9,384 bases of DNA, from contig JAFXFQ010000152.1 in the NCBI GenBank assembly GCA_017520365.1, positions 1 through 9,384 of the forward strand, in the 5' to 3' direction. Both the position numbers and the translations under genes were made by a program. A model generated the notes under the pieces. It was given only the letters and a program-made list of their open reading frames with translations, ran no database searches and was not told where the DNA came from. This document shows, in pieces, positions 1-6,356 of this stretch; positions within the stretch are counted from its first letter, which is position 1; every line of letters begins with the position of its first letter. Source of the DNA: Clostridia bacterium (lineage in GTDB: Bacteria; Bacillota; Clostridia; Oscillospirales; CAG-272).

Positions 1-131
1 CCCTCATGAGTATCTGCTATCTCGTGGATAACCGATGCCTCTATCTCGCAAAGCCAGCTTTTCAGCTCTTCTCTGCCGATAGCTTCACTTACTGCTGTGC
101 AAGCCTCTGCTATTGCTTCATTAATTGTCAT
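1..131 (-). CDS. Phage head-tail connector-like protein, N-terminal fragment (runs off the left edge)
   Basis: An open frame starts at an ATG at 131 and stays open to the window edge, giving 43 complete codons. A strong Shine-Dalgarno sequence (GAAAGGAGG) lies just upstream, so the start is well supported even though the fragment is short. The visible peptide begins MTINEAIAEA and later reads LKSWLCEIEASVIHEI followed by THEG. This resembles the N-termini of small connector/adaptor proteins that often follow the N4-gp56-type capsid gene in clostridial prophages, where a tryptophan-leucine pair and a terminal EI..THEG are typical as I recall them. Those proteins sit at the neck of the phage head. 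It is the fourth gene of the minus-strand head module. The assignment rests on this short match plus position and could be wrong in detail. Confidence 0.6.
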   Translation of the reverse strand, partial: MTINEAIAEACTAVSEAIGREELKSWLCEIEASVIHEIADTHE

Positions 132-224
132 TTTTCCTCCTTTCAATTTTAAAGGGTCGCTGCGACGGGGGGCTTGCCCACCGGACGCAACAACCCTCGG
201 CAATTGGAAACTCAGTTTTTCTTT

Positions 225-452
225 TTAGTTTGCGGCAAAGGCTTCTATAAATGCTTCAGCCGCTCTGTCCTGCCGCTGCGATGCCTCGATCACAGCGGCA
301 AAGCGAAGAGGAACCTCTACTGCCTTTCCGGTCTGGATGAGCATATTCTCACCGTTGACCGCCACATATCTTTCTGTATCGTTTTTTGATCTGCGGGGTA
401 TGAATACCGTCTTCATATCGACCGCAGCATTGTTGTTTGAAACTTTTGCCAT
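225..452 (-). CDS. Small phage protein following the major capsid gene, function unknown
   Basis: This 75-residue frame starts at ATG 452, preceded by AGGAAAGGA about nine bases upstream, and lies 22 bp after the capsid stop codon. The protein opens with a polar stretch (MAKVSNNNAAVDMKTVFIPR). A short beta-like segment follows around residues 27-47 (RYVAVNGENMLIQTGKAVEVP), then a helical alanine- and glutamate-rich tail. Small proteins of 70-80 residues with the same layout (basic strand, VNG turn, VEVP, then a helix) commonly sit directly downstream of N4-gp56-family capsid genes in Firmicute prophages, but I know of no proven function. A capsid-decorating or head-completion role is inference from position only. 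It is followed by a 93-bp gap before the connector-like gene. Confidence 0.75.
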   Translation of the reverse strand: MAKVSNNNAAVDMKTVFIPRRSKNDTERYVAVNGENMLIQTGKAVEVPLRFAAVIEASQRQDRAAEAFIEAFAAN

Positions 453-474
453 TTTCAGCTATCCTTTCCTCTTA

Positions 475-1554
475 TCAGTTTTCTTCTGTTACGGTAGCGG
501 AGAAGGAGGAGCCGGATTCGACTCTGAGCATATACTCCTCCACAAGTCTTGTTGCTACCTTGGTTGCCTTCCAACCAACGGAAGAACGCTGGTTGAGAGG
601 GTCGTTGCCATAGCCCTTCTGCTTGACTATATGCTCGATGCCGCCGCCTGCGATATCTGTAGTACCGTATGCGTTAGCACCGATAAAAAGTGTGCAGAAC
701 ACGGCTGTACCGTCCTTGCCGCCCTCATCGCCCACATATATCTTCGCCTCTGTGGACTGAACGAAGCGGACACCTCCGAGAGTTCCTATCTCACCCTTGA
801 GGATAGCCGCAGGGTCTGCATACTTCTGAATATCCAGCCACTGGCCCTTTGCATCCTGCATAAGGTCGTATGCAACGTAGGGATGGATGACAGCCACGTA
901 AGAGCCGTCAAAGGTAGGCGCATTCATAGCCTTGAGCATTGCTGCGGCACGGAATACGTCCTTGACACGAAGCTTGCAATCTGCGGTAAGCTGATTTCTG
1001 AGAGTGATCTCGGTCTCAGAGCCATCAGCGCCTACGAGAGGACAATAGCAAACGTTGGTGCCGCCCATGATCTGATTGCGGACTACCGTATCGATAGTTC
1101 TGCCTGCCTGATCTGCAAGCTGCTTTGTTGCCTCCACGACGATGGGATCAACGCTTGTAAGCTCGATCATGTCTGTAAGCTCAACGTAATCGCCGTACTG
1201 GTCTACTGTGGCAGTTACGGGTACTACGGAAAGCTTTGATGCGGAGGGGGTTACTCCCTCTGTGATGGGGGTAAGTGCCTTGGGAAGAGAGTTGAACTTG
1301 CGGAATTCAATAGATTTTCCGCCGCCCTTGGGAATAGGTCTCTTCTGGGCAAACTGGTCAAACACGAGAGAGGGGCCTGCAAGCTCGATAAGTGTCTTAT
1401 CATAGAAGGTCTTCATCTCGGCAGAAAGACCGCCTGCCTCTGAATATGCAACGCTCCTTTCGGAATCGTTGGCATTTACGTAGCCCTCGGTGCCGTGAAC
1501 TGTTTCACCTGCGCCGAAAAGCTGAAGGTCGATTGTGTAAAATTTGGATGTCAT
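475..1554 (-). CDS. N4-gp56-family phage major capsid protein
   Basis: A 359-residue protein that should form the shell of a phage head. The N-terminus (MTSKFYTIDLQLFG) is a short lead common in these capsid genes. The family core follows: KRPIPKGGGKSIEFRKF around 71-87, LTPITEGVTP around 94-103, and an extended region with DQYGDYVELTDMIELTSVDP around 118-137. Further on come SYVAVIHPYVAYDL at 218-231, the IGTLGGVRFVQST segment at 256-268, and a C-terminal SVGWKATKVATRL-type strand at 325-337. This order and length match the N4 gp56 capsid family, which has the HK97-type fold. The start at 1554 has AAAGGA upstream, in the 16-bp gap after the scaffold gene. There is no sign of frameshift or internal stop, so the gene looks intact. 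Its upstream neighbour is a scaffold-like gene, as expected for head assembly. Confidence 0.93.
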   Translation of the reverse strand: MTSKFYTIDLQLFGAGETVHGTEGYVNANDSERSVAYSEAGGLSAEMKTFYDKTLIELAGPSLVFDQFAQKRPIPKGGGKSIEFRKFNSLPKALTPITEGVTPSASKLSVVPVTATVDQYGDYVELTDMIELTSVDPIVVEATKQLADQAGRTIDTVVRNQIMGGTNVCYCPLVGADGSETEITLRNQLTADCKLRVKDVFRAAAMLKAMNAPTFDGSYVAVIHPYVAYDLMQDAKGQWLDIQKYADPAAILKGEIGTLGGVRFVQSTEAKIYVGDEGGKDGTAVFCTLFIGANAYGTTDIAGGGIEHIVKQKGYGNDPLNQRSSVGWKATKVATRLVEEYMLRVESGSSFSATVTEEN

Positions 1555-1570
1555 TTAGATTTTCCTTTCT

Positions 1571-2164
1571 TTAAAACTTGATCTTAGCTCCTTTTTCCAC
1601 TCTTTTGAGAATATCTCTTATCCCCTTGCCGGAGAGGTGCTCAACACCTGAGTAGCTTCCCTCGGGAGCAGTATTGCCGGAGCCGTTTTCCGAGGGGCGC
1701 TGTGACTGCTTCCTGATCTCTGCGAGGGCTGAGGCAAGTGCCTCGTTTTTCGCCTCTTCCCTTGCCTTTTCCAAAAGCTCGTCTGCGTGAAGCGCTCTAT
1801 ATGCCTCTCTGACGGAAAGACCTGAGCGTATCATGGCAGTAAACCGGCGGTCGGAAAGAGAAGTTTTCAGATCAAAGTCACTGTTTTCGGATAAAAGAGC
1901 TGAAGCCTCGGCCATAAGGGAATCGTACTCCTTCGCAGCTCTTCTTGCACGGAGCTTCTCTGAAAGATGTGCTCTTACAATGCGTGATCTAAGGGCTCTT
2001 TCAAAAGCCTCACCTTCGTCCCTCGTGCCCTTCTGTTCAGAGGAAAACGTGCCTTTTTCATTGCGGCCAGAGCTCTGCTCCGTTTCTGCAGCAACGTCGC
2101 CTGCGCCCTCGCCCATGCTCTCACCCTCACCGAAAAGGCTTAAGAGTATTTTTTCTTCTCTCAT
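1571..2164 (-). CDS. Phage capsid scaffolding-like protein
   Basis: A 197-residue, highly charged protein, probably an internal scaffold that guides capsid assembly. The first 50 residues are low complexity and rich in Gly, Glu and Ser. A helical, Arg/Glu/Ala-rich centre follows (about 52-150), including RSGLSVREAYRALHADELLEKA at 113-134, a pattern usual in clostridial phage scaffolds (SV..AY...H.DE). Next comes RPSENG at 156-161, then a basic C-terminal hook, LSGKGIRDILKRVEKGAKIKF, at 177-197. Scaffold C-termini of this kind are thought to bind the capsid subunit; that role is family knowledge. ATG 2164 has a good AAGGAG site five to eight bases upstream. It lies 16 bp before the capsid gene. 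No protease domain is visible. Unusually, it is the first gene of the cluster; portal and terminase genes are not upstream of it. Confidence 0.82.
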   Translation of the reverse strand: MREEKILLSLFGEGESMGEGAGDVAAETEQSSGRNEKGTFSSEQKGTRDEGEAFERALRSRIVRAHLSEKLRARRAAKEYDSLMAEASALLSENSDFDLKTSLSDRRFTAMIRSGLSVREAYRALHADELLEKAREEAKNEALASALAEIRKQSQRPSENGSGNTAPEGSYSGVEHLSGKGIRDILKRVEKGAKIKF

Positions 2165-2205
2165 ACTTCATCTCCTTTCTCCTGCTGCAATACAGCGGTG
2201 ATTAT

Positions 2206-2224
2206 CAGACCTTCGCGAAGTCTG
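2206..2224. repeat. Inverted repeat around CTTCGCGAAG at the start of the phage leader
   Basis: A perfect 10-bp palindrome, CTTCGCGAAG (2211-2220), is flanked by CAGA on the left and TCTG on the right. The result is a longer dyad with a single unpaired C. It lies directly downstream of the candidate TATAAT for the phage operon, where it could be an operator or form a hairpin at the 5' end of the transcript. No T-tract follows on either strand, so it is not a typical terminator. Confidence 0.5.
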
Positions 2225-2229
2225 GTTGC

Positions 2230-2235
2230 ATTATA
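2230..2235 (-). promoter_or_regulatory. Candidate -10 element for the phage head operon
   Basis: Reading the minus strand, positions 2235 to 2230 spell a perfect TATAAT, about 66 bases before the scaffold start codon. No convincing -35 hexamer is present 16-18 bases further upstream, and the extended TG motif is not in register. The element may therefore be weak or activator-dependent, or a chance match. If used, transcription would begin near 2223, at the edge of the palindrome at 2206-2224. Confidence 0.35.
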
Positions 2236-2289
2236 CACGCCAAAAAAGCTATCCGCTCCCCACGTATTCCACTTTCTCAAATATGCAAC

Positions 2290-2311
2290 AATGTGGTAAA
2301 TCTACCATATT
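2290..2311. repeat. Operator-like dyad upstream of the small membrane peptide gene
   Basis: AATGTGGTA (2290-2298) and TACCATATT (2303-2311) form nine-base inverted arms with one G-T mismatch around AATC. The right arm overlaps a possible -10 (TATTAT at 2308-2313) for the plus-strand operon. The matching -35 position (GCAACA at 2285-2290) is poor. The dyad ends about ten bases before the ribosome binding site. I do not recognise the regulator family. Confidence 0.35.
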
Positions 2312-2331
2312 ATGAAGGTGAGGAGGTTTTT

Positions 2332-2478
2332 ATGAATTCAGTATTCGCAATTTTCATATCCGTGTTTTTTATCTTCGGTATATACTCCGCCGCCGCTGAG
2401 CTTTACTGCCTTTCAAGACGGATATACAAAAAGTTCAAATCCCGAAGAATAATTGACAAACGAGACAACTCGCGGTAG
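2332..2478 (+). CDS. Small single-pass membrane peptide upstream of recD2
   Basis: A 48-residue protein with a hydrophobic helix at about residues 3-23 (VFAIFISVFFIFGIYSAA), then a strongly basic tail (RRIYKKFKSRRIIDKR) predicted to face the cytoplasm under the positive-inside rule. I chose ATG 2332 over an in-frame ATG at 2293 because GGTGAGGAGG sits just upstream of 2332. The earlier ATG has no such site and lies inside a dyad. The gene ends 33 bp before the recD2 start on the same strand, so the two may share a transcript. I do not recognise the family. A leader-peptide or small membrane adaptor role would be speculation. The good ribosome binding site and the classical membrane-basic layout support a real gene. 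Confidence 0.6.
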   Translation: MNSVFAIFISVFFIFGIYSAAAELYCLSRRIYKKFKSRRIIDKRDNSR

Positions 2479-2511
2479 AATATATACATTACTATGAAAG
2501 GAGGCCGAGTT

Positions 2512-4719
2512 ATGCTTGCAGATGAAAAGGAAACGGTATGCGGTACTGTGGATTCCGTTATATTTCAATCTGACGAGACCGGATACACGGTCTGCGAAAT
2601 AGAGGACGAAAACGGCCTCCCCATCGTTCTTGTGGGCTCCATGCCTTACGTTTCAGAGGGCGACACCGTTACCGCAGCAGGAAAATGGGTCAACCACCCC
2701 ACCTACGGTAAGCAGTTCAAGGTGGAGATGTATGAAAAGACTCTGCCCACGGGAATAAACGATATACTCAGGTATCTGTCCTCAGGAAACGTCAAGGGTA
2801 TCGGCCCAAAAACCGCAAAAAAGATAGTAGACCGATTCGGCGAGGATACCTTTGACGTGCTTGAAAACCACCCTGAGTGGCTTAGCGAGATACCCGGGAT
2901 CACCAGGCGAAAGGCCGACGATATTAACTCAAGCTTTATAGAAATGTCGGGAGCCCGAAACGTTATGATGTTCTGCTCCGAGTTCTTCGGCAGTGCAACA
3001 AGCATGAAGATATATAAAAAATGGGGCTCCGGAGCCGTTGACCGCATCAAAAACAACCCCTACTGCCTTTGCGACAGCTTTAGCGGCATCGGCTTCAAGG
3101 CGGCAGACTCCGTCGCCCGCTCCTTCGGTTTTGAGGAGCGAAATGCCGCCCGTATCATTGCAGGCATCGTATACACCCTTGAAAGTGCGGCACATTCGGG
3201 AGGACACACCTGCCTTCCCGAAAAGGCACTTCTCTCCGAGGCGGCAAAAATACTTGAAGTGGAGGAAAAGGACGTTCTTTCCGGTATTACCATTGGTATC
3301 ACCATGGGCAAGCTCGTTGAAGCTGTAACAAACTCTGAGCGATACATATATCTTTACAGATACAGGACTGCCGAGACCTTCTGCGCAAAAAAGCTTATAA
3401 AGCTGGACCGAGGCTGTCCGAGAGTTGACAGCGCCGACGTTTCAGGCTTTATACAAAGCGTTGAGGTGCAAACGGGAATCCGATATGCTGAAATGCAGGC
3501 CGAGGCAATTGTAGCCGCTCTCTGCGGCGGAGTTATGGTGCTGACGGGCGGTCCCGGCACAGGAAAGACCACCGTTATCAAGGGTCTTATCTCTATATTT
3601 GAGAGGATCGGACTTGACGTTGCCCTTTGCGCCCCAACGGGAAGAGCCGCAAAAAGGGTCAGCGAGTCGGCTGACTGTGAGGCAAAGACCGTTCACAGAC
3701 TTCTTGAAATGGAGCATTCAGATGACCGTGAGCCCCGCTTTATGAGAAACGAATCATCATATCTTGACGAGGACGTTATCAATGTGGACGAGTCCTCCAT
3801 GCTTGACATCCTTCTTCTTGAGGCACTGCTCAAGGCTGTAAAGCCGGGCTCAAGAATAATACTTATCGGCGACCGGGATCAGCTTCCCTCCGTGGGAGCG
3901 GGCAACGTTCTTGCCGACATAATAGACTCAAGGAGGTTTCGCACCGTTTGCCTCACCGAGGTTTTCCGTCAATCGGAGGAAAGCAGAATAATTACCAACG
4001 CCCATCTTATAAACGAAGGCAAAATGCCCGTTCTCGACAACAAATCGGAGGATTTCTTCTTTCTCCGCCGCTCAGCGGATGCAGAGATCGCAGCCACCGT
4101 TTGCAATCTTATTTCCAAAAGGCTGCCCAAGGCATACGGAGAAGAGTTTGCAAGGGGAGCACAGGTCATCACCCCATCAAAGAAGGGTGCAGCAGGCACA
4201 GAGAGCCTGAATGCTCTTTTGCAGAGTGCCCTCAATCCCCCCACCCACCGAAAATCAGAAAAGCTCACCCACGGCATCACTCTCCGCGAGGGTGACCGTA
4301 TCATGCAGATCAAAAACAACTATGACATTGAGTGGGAAAAGGAAGGAATGGAGGGATACGGCGTTTTCAACGGTGACATCGGCACCGTTGAGGCAATAGA
4401 TGCATCAAGCGAATCGATGATACTTGATTTTGACGGCAGAGTATCCGAATACGATTTCACCGCCCTTGACGAGATAGAGCACGCCTATGCTATCACCGTG
4501 CACAAAAGTCAGGGCAGCGAATATCCCTGCGTTATAATCCCTCTTTACTCCTGCGCTCCAATGCTGCTTACGAGAAATCTTCTGTACACTGCGGTCACGA
4601 GAGCCGCAAAAATGGTCATTCTTGTCGGCAAGGCTGAGGTGCTTGAGACTATGGTGAAAAACAATATGTATCAGACTCGATACACGGGGCTGTCGGTCCT
4701 CCTCAGCGAAAATGACTAA
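2512..4719 (+). CDS. recD2: RecD2 family ATP-dependent DNA helicase
   Basis: A 735-residue SF1B helicase, the usual length for RecD2, which unwinds DNA 5' to 3' and works in repair and replication-fork maintenance in bacteria lacking RecBCD. The N-terminal beta domain occupies about 1-80. Helix-hairpin-helix segments follow at VKGIGPKTAKK (94-104) and IPGITRRKADDI (127-138). Helicase motifs are in order: Walker A GGPGTGKT with K352, DESSM at 426-430, GDRDQLPS at 453-460, FRQ at 485-487, HKSQGSE at 664-670, and YTAVTRA at 692-698. All catalytic residues expected are present. ATG 2512 was chosen because AAAGGAGG lies seven bases before it; the in-frame ATG at 2494 precedes that site and is unlikely. 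The stop overlaps the comF start by eight bases, suggesting coupled translation. Confidence 0.95.
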   Translation: MLADEKETVCGTVDSVIFQSDETGYTVCEIEDENGLPIVLVGSMPYVSEGDTVTAAGKWVNHPTYGKQFKVEMYEKTLPTGINDILRYLSSGNVKGIGPKTAKKIVDRFGEDTFDVLENHPEWLSEIPGITRRKADDINSSFIEMSGARNVMMFCSEFFGSATSMKIYKKWGSGAVDRIKNNPYCLCDSFSGIGFKAADSVARSFGFEERNAARIIAGIVYTLESAAHSGGHTCLPEKALLSEAAKILEVEEKDVLSGITIGITMGKLVEAVTNSERYIYLYRYRTAETFCAKKLIKLDRGCPRVDSADVSGFIQSVEVQTGIRYAEMQAEAIVAALCGGVMVLTGGPGTGKTTVIKGLISIFERIGLDVALCAPTGRAAKRVSESADCEAKTVHRLLEMEHSDDREPRFMRNESSYLDEDVINVDESSMLDILLLEALLKAVKPGSRIILIGDRDQLPSVGAGNVLADIIDSRRFRTVCLTEVFRQSEESRIITNAHLINEGKMPVLDNKSEDFFFLRRSADAEIAATVCNLISKRLPKAYGEEFARGAQVITPSKKGAAGTESLNALLQSALNPPTHRKSEKLTHGITLREGDRIMQIKNNYDIEWEKEGMEGYGVFNGDIGTVEAIDASSESMILDFDGRVSEYDFTALDEIEHAYAITVHKSQGSEYPCVIIPLYSCAPMLLTRNLLYTAVTRAAKMVILVGKAEVLETMVKNNMYQTRYTGLSVLLSEND

Positions 4720-5554
4720 GAAAGGAAAGAATCGAAAAGGCTTTTTCCTGTTTAATGCAGTGTTCTCACTCGTCTCATACGTTATCCGATTGCTGTTCCC
4801 ACCGAAGTGTGTCATTTGTAACAATATGCTTCTGAAGGAAAATGAGCTTTGCGAAACCTGTCTTCCCCTGTGGGAATCTGCACGGCGAGCGAAATGCCCC
4901 GTTTGTCACAAGACGGCAAGAGCCTGCATATGCCGCACCTTTCATATGACGGATACAGATTCCGTTGGTGACAGAAGCATATCCGCTCTTGGATTTTACA
5001 AGAAATTCGGCTCCGACGATCCTGTCGACAGGCTGGTTTTGCGATTGGTGACCGCAGTCAAGACCCGTGAGGAAAAAAGTGCCATTCGTTTCTGTGCAAG
5101 GGAGCTTTCTCACGAGATACTAAAGACATTTATTCTGGACGGTCGGTCTACCGCAGACTGGCGAATCACTTTTCCGCCCCGCTCTAAGAAAAGAGTGAGA
5201 AAATACGGATTTGATCACGGAAAAGAGCTTTGCAAATATATTTCCAAATATACAGGAATCAGGTATCAGCAGACTCTGACGAACAGCGCTGTTCTTTCTC
5301 AGAAGCATTTGAACTCTCTTGAGAGAAAGAAAAATGCAGATTCCTCTTACAGAATCAGAAAAAAGACAAAAATAGAGGGTAATTACATAGTAGTTGACGA
5401 TATTGTCACAACGGGCGCAACGATAAACGCTGTAGCTTCAGCTCTGAAGTCAGCAGGAGCGGGCTCGGTATACCCTGTTTGCATCGCCAAAACGAAAAAG
5501 AAAAAGAGACGGCTTCGCCGTCCCGCAGAAAGACCTTGGTTCACTGCAAAGTGA
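4712..5554 (+). CDS. comF: ComF/ComFC-family phosphoribosyltransferase-like protein
   Basis: A 280-residue protein of the ComF family, linked in other bacteria to natural transformation and single-stranded DNA handling. A zinc-ribbon-like region carries cysteine pairs at 33/36, 47/50, 62/65 and 72/74. The type I phosphoribosyltransferase fold ends in the PRPP-binding loop VVDDIVTTGAT at 227-237, with both aspartates present. The conserved RSKKRVRKYGFDHG (157-170) is the usual ComF signature region. The start ATG overlaps the recD2 stop (ATGACTAA), with no good ribosome site of its own, so translation probably depends on recD2. Two extra features are an N-terminal hydrophobic helix of about 20 residues (11-28) and a basic C-terminal tail after about 258 (KKKKRRLRR). 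The tail is encoded across two hairpin sequences, including the transcription terminator. Whether the organism is transformable is not shown here. Confidence 0.88.
   Translation: MTKKGKNRKGFFLFNAVFSLVSYVIRLLFPPKCVICNNMLLKENELCETCLPLWESARRAKCPVCHKTARACICRTFHMTDTDSVGDRSISALGFYKKFGSDDPVDRLVLRLVTAVKTREEKSAIRFCARELSHEILKTFILDGRSTADWRITFPPRSKKRVRKYGFDHGKELCKYISKYTGIRYQQTLTNSAVLSQKHLNSLERKKNADSSYRIRKKTKIEGNYIVVDDIVTTGATINAVASALKSAGAGSVYPVCIAKTKKKKRRLRRPAERPWFTAK
5508..5522 (+). repeat. Short UUCG-type hairpin within the comF 3' end
   Basis: GACGGC and GCCGTC flank TTC, which as RNA folds into a very stable C(UUCG)G-capped stem. It is inside the last codons of comF, 5 bp before the terminator stem. 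No U-tract follows it directly, so alone it is not a terminator. Confidence 0.55.
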
Positions 5555-5573
5555 GCCAAGGTCTTTCTCTTTT
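5527..5573 (+). terminator. Rho-independent terminator of the recD2-comF operon
   Basis: A perfect 13-bp stem (arms 5527-5539 and 5556-5568, core GAAAGACCTTGG and its complement) encloses a loop that can itself pair CACT with AGTG. It is followed on the plus strand by TCTTTTATAT. The left arm lies inside the comF coding region and the comF stop is in the loop. For the convergent minus-strand gene the hairpin lacks a T-tract, so it should act mainly in the plus direction. Confidence 0.85.
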
Positions 5574-6135
5574 ATATATCAATATCTATACCGAATCTGT
5601 TATTTGACTTTTTCTTTTCTCCTCTGAGCTTTTTTGTTCCCTCGCTGCATTCTTGTTTCTTTTTGGCTAACGTATAGAACAAAAGTGAAACTGCAATATA
5701 TATACTGAATTGCAAAACAGAAAAGATTATTTTTTCAGATATGGAAGCATAAGCCGCCCGCTCACCCAAAACACAATTGGAAAGGAACATTTCACAGGGA
5801 AACAGATGGAATATAACTAATGCTCTGCCCTTCATAATTATGTAAAGAACTACATAGATAACAGCAGAGATAAGCATATTAATAACAGGAACGCCCGTTG
5901 ATGTCTCTTTTGATCCTTTATTCAACTCAGAGCCAAGCTTTGCAGAAACAGAAGCAAGGGACGCGCAAATTATAACGGTTACTATAGCATACACAATAAA
6001 GTTTTGCAGGCTGTAATTATCCGGCACCATAAATCTAATCATCATCTGTAACGTACCGGACAAAAGAGCAGTTACCATAGATGCGATCAAAAGTGTGGGA
6101 AACCAGGCAGCAAAAAATGTAAAGTTGTTTTTCAT
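5572..6135 (-). CDS. Four-helix membrane protein of unknown function
   Basis: A 187-residue protein with four hydrophobic segments, at about 7-35, 43-64, 83-110 and 135-157. A lysine-rich cytoplasmic-type tail follows (158-180) and the protein ends FGIDIDI. Two cysteines (114 and 121) sit in the loop after the third segment. I do not recognise a family, catalytic motif or transporter signature. ATG 6135 is preferred over an upstream in-frame GTG at 6144: the GAAGGAG ribosome site ends eight or nine bases before 6135 but overlaps the GTG. A perfect inverted repeat (6135-6159) surrounds that site and may control expression. The base composition is more AT-rich than the hydrogenase genes nearby. 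The gene is convergent with comF, 18 bp apart, and stands alone on its strand, which suggests its own promoter. Confidence 0.8.
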   Translation of the reverse strand: MKNNFTFFAAWFPTLLIASMVTALLSGTLQMMIRFMVPDNYSLQNFIVYAIVTVIICASLASVSAKLGSELNKGSKETSTGVPVINMLISAVIYVVLYIIMKGRALVIFHLFPCEMFLSNCVLGERAAYASISEKIIFSVLQFSIYIAVSLLFYTLAKKKQECSEGTKKLRGEKKKSNNRFGIDIDI

Positions 6136-6159
6136 TGTAAACACTCCTTCTGTTTACAA
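6135..6159 (-). promoter_or_regulatory. Perfect inverted repeat enclosing the ribosome binding site of the membrane protein gene
   Basis: TTGTAAACA (6135-6143) and TGTTTACAA (6151-6159) are perfect nine-base inverted arms around a seven-base centre. On the minus strand that centre is GAAGGAG, the Shine-Dalgarno sequence. The downstream arm ends at the A of the start codon. This could be a repressor operator (25-bp symmetric site) or an mRNA hairpin that displays or hides the ribosome site. The sequence alone does not decide between them. Confidence 0.6.
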
Positions 6160-6296
6160 CTTAATACCGCCCTTAAAGAAAGTCAATACACAAAATAGCG
6201 AAAGTGTCTAAAAAGCCAAATTTTCTTTTTGTACCGATAAACCGAAAGTTGAAATTATCTATACGGCTACAAAATAAAGAGACGGTTAGAACCAAA

Positions 6297-6318
6297 GCCT
6301 TCCCCCGCGGGCGTGAGG
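6297..6318 (+). repeat. Relic copy of the GCCTTCCCCC repeat end
   Basis: GCCTTCCCCC at 6297-6306 is identical to the outer ten bases of both ends of the neighbouring palindromic element. Instead of the usual G5 right arm it continues as GCGGGCGTGAGG, so it looks like a decayed or truncated third copy. Confidence 0.5.
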
Positions 6319-6327
6319 TATAACCAG

Positions 6328-6356
6328 ATTTTAAGTATATGTGCCCGCTCTGTCAA
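6328..6356 (-). promoter_or_regulatory. Strong candidate housekeeping promoter facing the membrane protein gene
   Basis: On the minus strand TTGACA (6356-6351) is separated by exactly 17 bases from TAAAAT (6333-6328). This is a perfect -35 and a five-of-six -10 at ideal spacing. Transcription would start near 6320 and run toward the membrane protein gene, giving a leader of about 185 bases. The -35 is the left arm of an inverted repeat. Confidence 0.5.

Noticed and set aside
156..179. Small hairpins (GTCGC-T-GCGAC and GGGC-TT-GCCC) between the last two phage genes
   Set aside because: Stems are only 4-5 bp and no T-tract follows on the minus strand, so a terminator or attenuator cannot be supported.
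337..1239. A 300-codon open frame on the plus strand opposite the capsid gene
   Set aside because: It is fully antisense to a clear capsid gene, has a Cys/Leu-rich composition unlike a real protein, and has no ribosome site; it reflects codon bias of the true gene.
2165..2331. Phage attachment site at the phage-chromosome junction
   Set aside because: No integrase, tRNA end or direct repeat partner is visible in the window, so an att site cannot be supported.
2494..2511. Upstream ATG giving recD2 six extra residues
   Set aside because: The ribosome site lies between this ATG and the one at 2512, so the later start is favoured.
6144..6144. GTG start adding three residues to the membrane protein
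   Set aside because: It overlaps the Shine-Dalgarno sequence that serves the ATG at 6135.
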